From assembly GCA_035555855.1 (NCBI GenBank), contig DATMGD010000030.1, forward strand, positions 1 to 7,595: 7,595 nt of DNA, in the 5' to 3' direction. How positions within the stretch are numbered: position 1 is the first letter of the stretch; each line of letters begins with the position of its first letter. The notes under the pieces are model-generated. The model did no database searches, had not been told where the DNA came from, and worked only from the letters and a program-made list of their open reading frames with translations. The translations under genes and the position numbers were made by a program. The stretch is from Palsa-892 sp035555855 (GTDB taxonomy: Bacteria > Pseudomonadota > Alphaproteobacteria > Rhizobiales > Xanthobacteraceae). Positions 1 through 5,218 of this stretch are shown in pieces.

Positions 1-1494
1 ATGGGCGTGACGCTCCAGAACACCGCCTATTCCGTGAACATCAAGGAGCGGCTCGATTTTTCCTGCGCGGTGTTCGACGGCGAAGGCAATCTCGTCGCCA
101 ATGCGCCGCACATGCCGGTGCATCTCGGCTCGATGGATCGCTCGGTCGAAACGGTGCTGCGCGAAAATCGCGACACGCTGAAACCGGGCGACGTCTATGC
201 GCTGAACGCGCCCTATAACGGCGGCACGCACCTTCCCGACATCACCGTCTGCACGCCGGTGTTCGACGATGCCGGCAAGGAAATCATCTTCTGGGTCGCG
301 AGCCGCGGCCACCACGCCGATGTCGGCGGCGTGACGCCGGGCTCGATGTCGCCGCGCGCGACGACGATCGAGGAAGAAGGCGTCTATATCGACAACTTCA
401 AGCTGGTCGATCAGGGGCGCTTCCGCGAAAAAGAGCTGCGCGAGCTTTTGACCGGTGCGCAATATCCGGCACGCAATCCGCAGCAGAACATCAACGACCT
501 CAAAGCGCAGATCGCCGCCAACGAAAAAGGCGTGCGCGAACTGCAAAAGATCATCAACGATTTTGGCTTCGATGTCGTGAAGGCCTATATGGGCCACGTA
601 CAGGACAACGCCGCCGAAGCCGTGCGGCGCGTCCTCGACCGGCTGCACGATTCCGAATTTTCCTACGTCATGGATCAGGGCACGACGATCGCGGTCAAGA
701 TTTCGGTCGATAAGGAAAAACGCGAAGCGACGGTCGATTTCACCGGAACGAGCGAGCAGCAGCCGACCAATTTCAACGCGCCCGCGCCGGTGACGCGCGC
801 TGCCGTGCTCTATGTCTTCCGCGTCATGGTCAACGACGAAATTCCGATGAACGCGGGCTGCCTGCGCCCCATTCACATCGTCGTGCCGGAAGCTTCGCTT
901 CTCTCGCCGCAATATCCGGCGGCCGTCGTCGCAGGCAATGTCGAAACATCGCAGGCCGTCACCGACACGCTGTTCGGCGCGCTCGGCGCGATGGCGGCGG
1001 CGCAAGGCACGATGAACAATCTTACGTTCGGCAACGACAAGTATCAGTATTACGAGACGATCTGCTCGGGCTCGTCCGCCGGGCCCGGTTTCGACGGCAC
1101 CGACGCCGTGCACACGCACATGACCAATACGCGGCTCACCGACCCGGAAGTTCTGGAATTCCGCTTTCCGGTGTTGCTCGAAGATTTCCATATCCGGCCG
1201 AACTCCGGCGGGCGCGGCCTGTGGAATGCCGGCAACGGCATCTCGCGGCGCATACGCTTTCTGGAAAAGATGGACTGCGCCATTCTCTCGGGCCATCGCA
1301 AGATCAGGCCGTTCGGGCTTGCGGGCGGAGAACTCGGCCAGCTCGGCGAAAACTGGGTGCGCCGCCTCGACGGTCACATGGAAAAGCTGGAAGGCTGCGA
1401 CCAGACCTCGCTCGCGCCCGGCGAAGCGGTCATCATCATCTCCCCGACCGGCGGCGGCTATGGCGACCCGAAGATGCGCAAGGACGACGCCTAG
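1..1494 (+). CDS. Hydantoinase B / 5-oxoprolinase family protein (HyuB-type domain), 5' end missing
   Basis: This is the HyuB-like half of an ATP-dependent hydantoinase/5-oxoprolinase, a cytoplasmic enzyme family that opens cyclic amides such as 5-oxoproline or hydantoins. The 497 visible residues contain family hallmarks: NIKERLDFS (13-21), the HLGSMD block (41-46), GGTHLPDITV (74-83), RGHHADVGG (102-110), NINDLKAQIAAN (163-174), GNVETSQAVTD (312-322) and a C-terminal GGGYGDP (484-490). The ATG at base 1 is probably not the start. In this family the segment MGVTLQNT is normally preceded by about 20-30 residues ending in a Glu-rich helix, and the first visible residue matches the internal Met of that helix. 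The gene may be a stand-alone hyuB or the C-terminal half of a fused HyuA-HyuB protein of about 1200 residues; the window cannot tell which. Exact substrate is unknown. Its TAG stop overlaps the stop of the convergent extensin-like gene. Confidence 0.9.
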   Translation: MGVTLQNTAYSVNIKERLDFSCAVFDGEGNLVANAPHMPVHLGSMDRSVETVLRENRDTLKPGDVYALNAPYNGGTHLPDITVCTPVFDDAGKEIIFWVASRGHHADVGGVTPGSMSPRATTIEEEGVYIDNFKLVDQGRFREKELRELLTGAQYPARNPQQNINDLKAQIAANEKGVRELQKIINDFGFDVVKAYMGHVQDNAAEAVRRVLDRLHDSEFSYVMDQGTTIAVKISVDKEKREATVDFTGTSEQQPTNFNAPAPVTRAAVLYVFRVMVNDEIPMNAGCLRPIHIVVPEASLLSPQYPAAVVAGNVETSQAVTDTLFGALGAMAAAQGTMNNLTFGNDKYQYYETICSGSSAGPGFDGTDAVHTHMTNTRLTDPEVLEFRFPVLLEDFHIRPNSGGRGLWNAGNGISRRIRFLEKMDCAILSGHRKIRPFGLAGGELGQLGENWVRRLDGHMEKLEGCDQTSLAPGEAVIIISPTGGGYGDPKMRKDDA

Positions 1495-2828
1495 TTCTTC
1501 AGCGCCTTCAGCGTCGCATCGCCGACAGACTTGGCGCTCGGCGGATTGCCTTGCGCGGCGATCGGCACCGGCGAGAACAGATTGCTGCTGGCCATCGAAG
1601 CCGGCTTGCGGGCGGCGGGTTTTGATTCTGCTGCTTGCGGCAGCGGCTTCACCGGCGCGGGCTTCGGCGCGGCATGCTTCACGGCGTGATGCGGTGATTG
1701 CTTCGCGTGCGCCTTCTTCTTGTCCTTGCCGATACTGGCGGTCACGATGTCGTCGTCGCTCTTGCGCTTCGCGCCGACATTGCGCGGCGGCAGCGGCCGA
1801 TAGGGATCGGCTGCCGGATATTGCGGCTCCGGCGCATAGGCCGGCGCGCGCATCGGCGGTTCGGCATAAGTCGGCTGCGCATAGGATGGCTGCGGCGAAA
1901 CCTGCATCGGCTGGCCGCCCATCTGCCGCTGCGGATAGCTGCGTGCCTGCGGCGCGGCTGCATATTGCGGCTCGTAACGCGGCGCGTTGCCGCCGAGCGG
2001 CAAGTCCTCGCTCTGGCGCGGAGAGTAATTCGCACGCGGCGCGGGCTGGTAAACCGGCTGCTGCACCGGCGCTTGTTGCGGAACTTGCGCAACCTGCTGG
2101 CCGCGCGAAACAGGCCCGCGCGCATAGGCGCGGTTCGGCGGCGTCAGCCGCGCCACCTGCGGCTTGCAATAAGTATTGCCCGAAGCGCGGCGCGAAAGAT
2201 CGAGGTGAATGTGATCGTAGTGATAGACGTTAGAGCCCGGCGCAAGCACGGTCGCGAAGCGCTCGCAGGCATCCATCGCGACATCGCGCAGGAAGCCGCG
2301 CTCCTCATACGAGCCGTTCTTCCACGCCTTCTTGATGACGACCTCGTGCCCGCTCTGCAATTTGAACGCCGCGATGTCGAGCGCGTTGCCGAAAGCGTGC
2401 TCGGAGATATGCGCACCCGGCTGGCCGTTCATGCCGCGGCATGAGTAAGCGGAAATCTGCTTGATCTCGGCGACTTGCTCGCCGAACCAGGTCATCGCCG
2501 AGCGCTGCACCGAATCCGAGATCCAGCGATCGAGCTCGCTGATGACCGGGCATGCGAGCGTCGCCTTCGGCGACACTTCGACAGTGCCATTGTTCATCGC
2601 CGCGACCTTGAACGGGTGCACCATGCCGCAGGTGCCGGCGCCATTGATGGAGGATTCAGGCTCGATATAAGCCGAAGGCTGCACCAGCTTTTCAGCCAGG
2701 CACTTTTCCTCAGCCTCGGCGCGCCATGGCTCACGCTGCTCAAAGTCGAACACCCGGCAGCTCGAGAGCGCCAGGGATGCAAAAAGAGCGACGAGCGGGA
2801 CGACGCGATACAAACCATTCCCACGCAT
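1491..2828 (-). CDS. Extensin-like lipoprotein with LAS-type metallopeptidase motif
   Basis: A 445-residue envelope protein of the extensin-like C-terminal domain family, which shares the fold and motif of D,D-/L,D-carboxypeptidases of the LAS group. A signal peptide ends in a lipobox LSSC (21-24), so the mature protein should be lipid-anchored at Cys24. The conserved domain spans roughly 40-225. It has H144-x6-D151 in ISEHAFGNALDIAAF and H206-x-H208 in HYDHIHLDL, the expected zinc ligands and catalytic histidine, plus several cysteines (43, 67, 93, 130, 188, 221) that could form disulfides. Residues 225-350 are rich in Pro, Gln, Tyr and Ala, and 350-412 in Lys, His, Pro and Ala; both look disordered and may thread through or bind the cell wall. 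The start at 2828 is chosen because it gives an intact signal peptide, although no clear Shine-Dalgarno lies before it. It is divergent from the transporter gene. Peptidoglycan cleavage is inferred from the fold, not shown. Confidence 0.88.
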   Translation of the reverse strand: MRGNGLYRVVPLVALFASLALSSCRVFDFEQREPWRAEAEEKCLAEKLVQPSAYIEPESSINGAGTCGMVHPFKVAAMNNGTVEVSPKATLACPVISELDRWISDSVQRSAMTWFGEQVAEIKQISAYSCRGMNGQPGAHISEHAFGNALDIAAFKLQSGHEVVIKKAWKNGSYEERGFLRDVAMDACERFATVLAPGSNVYHYDHIHLDLSRRASGNTYCKPQVARLTPPNRAYARGPVSRGQQVAQVPQQAPVQQPVYQPAPRANYSPRQSEDLPLGGNAPRYEPQYAAAPQARSYPQRQMGGQPMQVSPQPSYAQPTYAEPPMRAPAYAPEPQYPAADPYRPLPPRNVGAKRKSDDDIVTASIGKDKKKAHAKQSPHHAVKHAAPKPAPVKPLPQAAESKPAARKPASMASSNLFSPVPIAAQGNPPSAKSVGDATLKALKN

Positions 2829-2924
2829 GGCGCGGAAAATGCCCCGAATTCCGTTAAGAGCGTATCAACGACGCCTATTAACGGATGGTCAACGATACGA
2901 ATCCTTGCGATACAAGACGCCGCA
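2829..2924. promoter_or_regulatory. Divergent intergenic region with an 8-bp dyad (possible operator)
   Basis: These 96 bases separate the extensin-like gene from the transporter gene and must hold both start signals unless leaders run inside genes. A perfect inverted repeat TCCGTTAA (2850-2857) and TTAACGGA (2878-2885) is separated by 20 bases. A shorter pair, CGTATC (2861-2866) and GATACG (2894-2899), overlaps the same area, and GATAC occurs again at 2908-2912. Such a dyad could be a repressor or activator site shared by both genes, but no regulator gene is nearby in the window and the match could be chance. Confidence 0.35.
2864..2892 (-). promoter_or_regulatory. Weak candidate sigma-70-type promoter for the extensin-like gene
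   Basis: Read on the reverse strand, TTGACC (2887-2892) is a good -35 match, followed after 17 bases by GTTGAT (2864-2869), a poor 3/6 match to the -10 consensus. Transcription would begin near 2857, leaving a leader of about 30 bases. The -10 lies between the arms of the 2850-2885 dyad and the -35 is just outside it, so a protein bound to the dyad would interfere. Alphaproteobacterial promoters often deviate at -10, which is the only reason to list it. Confidence 0.22.
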
Positions 2925-4106
2925 ATGAATATCTCGAAGGCGCTCAAGAGCCGCTGGCGCGCGATCCCCATCCTCGGCTTCGCGCAGATCCTGTCCTGGG
3001 GCGCGATCTACTATACGCCGGTCCTCATCGTACCGCTGATCGCCGAAGAACGCGGCTGGTCGCTGACACTCGCGATGGCGGGGTTCTCCGTCGCCCTGCT
3101 CGCCGCCGGCGTCACTTCGCCCTTCGTCGGCAGGTGGATCGACCGCTATGGCGGCCATGTGGTGATGCCGGTCGGCTTCCTGCTTGGCGCCGCCGCGCTG
3201 CTCGCGATCACCTTTGCGACCCATATCGTCGCCTATTTCGCGGTCTGGATCCTGATCGGCCTTGCGATCCCGGCCACTCTTTACGATCCGGCGTTTGCGA
3301 CGCTCGCGCGCATCTTCGGCTCGAGCGCGAGGAGCGCGATCACGCTGCTCACCTTCATCGGCGGCTTTGCATCCACCGTAAGCTGGCCGCTCACGCATCT
3401 CCTGATCGAGAAGATCGGTTGGCAATCGACCTATCAGGTCTATGCGGCACTGCTTGCGTTTACCGGGGCGCCACTTCTTGCTTTCGCGTTGCCGCGCGAA
3501 CAGGCGGCGAAGCTGCCGCTGCCGGAAAACCCCGTGCGCAAGGCAAAGTATCTGCCAGCCAAGGGGTTGCCGTTCCTGCTCGTCGCCTGCGGCTTCGCGC
3601 TCTACATGTTCATTCCGTCGGCGCTCTCGGCGCATATGCTGGCGATCTTCCAGCGCGAGGGCATCGATGCCGCAACCGTCGTCACCATCGGCGCGCTGTT
3701 CGGCCCGGCACAGGTTTCGGCACGGCTGATCGAATTCACCTTCGGTCGCAAACAACATCCGCTCGACATCGCGCGCGTCGCGCTCTGCATCCTTCTGATC
3801 GCCTGTGCCGGCCTCGTCTGGTGGGGCTTCTCGCCGGTCATGGCCGCGGGCTTCACCATCATGTTCGGCATCGCCAATGGCTGGATGACGATCGCGCGCG
3901 GCAACGTGCCGCTCGCATTGTTCGGGCCGGACGGCTACGGCCGCATGATCGGCCAGATCGCCGCTCCCGTGCTGCTCATGCAGGCGGTCGGGCCGCTATT
4001 GCTCGCGCTCGTTTCCGAACGGCTTTCCGATGGCGCGGCGATCGGCACGGTCGGGCTGTTCGCGCTCGGCGCGCTCGGCTGCCTGATCGCGATCCGGCGG
4101 CCTTAA
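2925..4106 (+). CDS. Major facilitator superfamily (MFS) transporter
   Basis: A 393-residue inner-membrane transporter with about twelve hydrophobic segments (approximately 12-33, 45-68, 79-98, 101-122, 135-158, 168-190, 213-236, 246-268, 283-302, 305-325, 343-365, 371-392). The length is typical for MFS. The loop between helices 2 and 3 carries GRWIDRYGG (69-77), a form of MFS motif A with its conserved Asp-Arg and Gly. A hydrophilic stretch at 190-212 is the expected central cytoplasmic loop. The start at 2925 places a short basic N-terminus right before helix 1. The reading frame stays open further upstream, but that part lies opposite the extensin-like gene and has no membrane or family character. 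No strong Shine-Dalgarno precedes the ATG. The substrate cannot be read from the sequence. The overall pattern recalls the monocarboxylate/oxalate-type or drug-efflux MFS groups, but this is only an impression. Confidence 0.9.
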   Translation: MNISKALKSRWRAIPILGFAQILSWGAIYYTPVLIVPLIAEERGWSLTLAMAGFSVALLAAGVTSPFVGRWIDRYGGHVVMPVGFLLGAAALLAITFATHIVAYFAVWILIGLAIPATLYDPAFATLARIFGSSARSAITLLTFIGGFASTVSWPLTHLLIEKIGWQSTYQVYAALLAFTGAPLLAFALPREQAAKLPLPENPVRKAKYLPAKGLPFLLVACGFALYMFIPSALSAHMLAIFQREGIDAATVVTIGALFGPAQVSARLIEFTFGRKQHPLDIARVALCILLIACAGLVWWGFSPVMAAGFTIMFGIANGWMTIARGNVPLALFGPDGYGRMIGQIAAPVLLMQAVGPLLLALVSERLSDGAAIGTVGLFALGALGCLIAIRRP

Positions 4107-4135
4107 GGTTTCGTCAACCATATCGCAAGACGCAG

Positions 4136-4153
4136 CGCCGCGAGGGGGCGGCG
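4136..4153. repeat. GC-rich inverted repeat downstream of the transporter gene (first of two)
   Basis: CGCCGC (4136-4141) and GCGGCG (4148-4153) form a 6-bp stem around a GAGGGG loop, 29 bases after the transporter stop. It is the first of two hairpins lying side by side. No T-tract follows, so it is not a standard intrinsic terminator. It may stabilise the 3' end of the transporter mRNA or act in the leader of the next gene. Confidence 0.35.
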
Positions 4154-4156
4154 TTT

Positions 4157-4179
4157 ACCGGCCGTTGGCAACGGCCGGT
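4157..4179. repeat. 11-bp near-perfect palindrome between transporter and L,D-transpeptidase genes
   Basis: ACCGGCCGTTG (4157-4167) and CAACGGCCGGT (4169-4179) are perfect inverse complements around a single G. As RNA this gives a strong hairpin with about 8 paired bases and a small loop; as DNA it is a compact two-fold site. It ends 44 bases before the L,D-transpeptidase start. The following bases TAGGGATAAG contain no T-tract on either side, so a Rho-independent terminator is unlikely. It could be a hairpin at the end of the transporter mRNA, an attenuating structure, or a protein-binding site for the downstream gene. Confidence 0.45.
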
Positions 4180-4223
4180 TAGGGATAAGCAATCCTTTCG
4201 GCGATCCAGTCACGAGTACGTCG

Positions 4224-5096
4224 ATGCGCAAGACCTTCCTTCTCTCTCTCTTCATTGCACCCGTTCTGACCGCGGCGGCACTTGCCGATCCGCTTGATGC
4301 GCCGCGCGATGCGCAGCTCATCGCGGGCGCGCAGCACACCGATGCCGGTTTCGATCCCGACATCACCGGCACCGTCTCGCAGCAAGACAAGAAGCGCCGT
4401 TATCGCGCGCAGCGGCGGCAGCCGCAGGACGAGCGCTCCGACTTCTCCGATAACCGGCAGGGCGCGGCCCGGCCCGGCCAGATGGGCGGCGGCTTCATCG
4501 AATTCCTGTTCGGCGGCGCGCAGCGCGGCGAGCTGCCGCGCGCGAGCGGCCAGCGCCCGTGGGAAGACATGTCGGCGAGCCGCAGCAATTATGAAGCCAA
4601 TCCGCGCGCGGGCTGGGGCAATCCCTACGACCAGCCGCGGCGCGGCAGCGTCAATCCGAAATACTTCAAGCAAGTCGTCGAATATCCGACGAACGAGAAG
4701 CCCGGCACCATCGTCATCGATACCCCGAACAAGTTTCTCTATTTCGTGCAGGAAGACGGCAAGGCGATCCGCTACGGCATCGGCGTCGGCCGCCCCGGTT
4801 TCGAATGGGCGGGCGTGAAGACGATCACCGCGATGAAAGAATGGCCGGACTGGCGGCCGCCGGCGGAAATGCTCAAGCGGCGCCCGGATCTGCCGACCTA
4901 TATGGCCGGCGGCCCGCAGAACCCGCTCGGTGCGCGGGCGATGTATCTCGGCTCGACGCTCTATCGCATCCACGGCTCGAACGAGCCGGACACCATCGGC
5001 ACGGCGGTGTCCTCGGGCTGCATCCGCATGCGCAACGAGGATGTCATCGACCTCTATCAGAAAGTGAAGGTCGGCACGAAAGTGATCGTGATCTAG
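4224..5096 (+). CDS. L,D-transpeptidase, YkuD domain, exported
   Basis: A 290-residue exported enzyme of the YkuD family, which makes 3-3 cross-links in peptidoglycan or attaches proteins to it, using a catalytic cysteine. An N-terminal signal peptide (1-21, MRKTF start, hydrophobic core, cleavage likely after ALA) sends it to the periplasm. Residues 22-145 form a spacer rich in Gln, Arg, Gly and Asp with no recognised fold. The catalytic domain runs from about 160 to 290 and starts with GTIVIDTPNKFLYF. The active-site block has His250 in RIHGSNEP and Cys266 in SSGCIRM, with the proper spacing; Arg268 is the conserved Arg after the cysteine. The Ser-Ser-Gly-Cys form, in place of Ser/Thr-His-Gly-Cys, is a common variant. 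Only a weak GAG element precedes the ATG, and the signal peptide supports this start. The TAG stop runs into a palindromic repeat, and an intrinsic terminator follows 88 bases after the stop, so the gene is the end of its transcription unit and probably monocistronic. Confidence 0.93.
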   Translation: MRKTFLLSLFIAPVLTAAALADPLDAPRDAQLIAGAQHTDAGFDPDITGTVSQQDKKRRYRAQRRQPQDERSDFSDNRQGAARPGQMGGGFIEFLFGGAQRGELPRASGQRPWEDMSASRSNYEANPRAGWGNPYDQPRRGSVNPKYFKQVVEYPTNEKPGTIVIDTPNKFLYFVQEDGKAIRYGIGVGRPGFEWAGVKTITAMKEWPDWRPPAEMLKRRPDLPTYMAGGPQNPLGARAMYLGSTLYRIHGSNEPDTIGTAVSSGCIRMRNEDVIDLYQKVKVGTKVIVI

Positions 5097-5144
5097 AGCA
5101 TGATCCCGAAAAGCGGGTACCGGTTTTCGGAAAGGATCATGCTC
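5096..5144. repeat. Interspersed palindromic repeat of the Hyphomicrobiales (RIME-like) type
   Basis: The outer arms GAGCATGATCC (5096-5106) and GGATCATGCTC (5134-5144) are perfect inverse complements. Inside, CCGAAAA (5106-5112) pairs with TTTTCGG (5124-5130), with a central GGTACC palindrome (5116-5121) and a GAAA offset on the right side. From memory, very similar elements with the core CGAAAAG...CCGGTTTTCGG between GATC-ATGC arms occur in many copies between genes in Bradyrhizobium, Rhodopseudomonas and relatives and resemble the RIME repeats described in Rhizobium. The repeat begins on the last base of the L,D-transpeptidase stop codon. Its role is unknown; it would form a large hairpin in the mRNA and may protect the 3' end. 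Confidence 0.7.
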
Positions 5145-5183
5145 AAATAAAGAGCCGGAAAGAATACGGGGAGCGGAAGCGAA

Positions 5184-5218
5184 CGGGGCCGTCTTGGGGA
5201 AGACGGCCCCGATTTTTT
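5184..5218 (+). terminator. Strong intrinsic terminator after the L,D-transpeptidase gene
   Basis: A 12-bp perfect GC-rich stem, CGGGGCCGTCTT (5184-5195) with AAGACGGCCCCG (5200-5211), encloses a GGGG loop and is followed by GA and six T residues (5213-5218). This is a classic Rho-independent terminator for forward transcription. The malate synthase gene converges on it from the other side: its TAA stop (5217-5219 on the reverse strand) overlaps the T-tract. Reverse transcripts would form the same hairpin but run into GTTCGCTT rather than a true T-tract, so termination in that direction should be weaker. Confidence 0.88.

Noticed and set aside
1..3. ATG at base 1 as the true start of the HyuB-type gene
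   Set aside because: In the family this Met is internal, preceded by a conserved helix, and no upstream sequence is available to show a ribosome binding site.
1226..2233. A 335-codon forward frame running from the HyuB-type gene across its stop and over the extensin-like gene
   Set aside because: Its translation is Arg/Ala/Ser-rich without motifs, it overlaps two well-supported genes, and it crosses their shared end; it is a frame shadow.
2475..2924. A 5' extension of the transporter frame to an upstream ATG at 2475
   Set aside because: The added 150 residues lie opposite the extensin-like gene, lack membrane or family character, and would put a soluble block ahead of helix 1. The ATG at 2925 gives a normal MFS N-terminus.
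2885..4297. A 470-codon forward frame overlapping the transporter and the start of the L,D-transpeptidase gene
   Set aside because: It is Arg/His-rich, shows no membrane segments or motifs, and the other forward frame gives a clean twelve-helix transporter.
5001..5030. Ser-Ser-Gly-Cys instead of Ser/Thr-His-Gly-Cys in the L,D-transpeptidase as a sign of inactivity
   Set aside because: The catalytic Cys266, upstream His250 and following Arg268 are present, and this variant is common in active members of the family.
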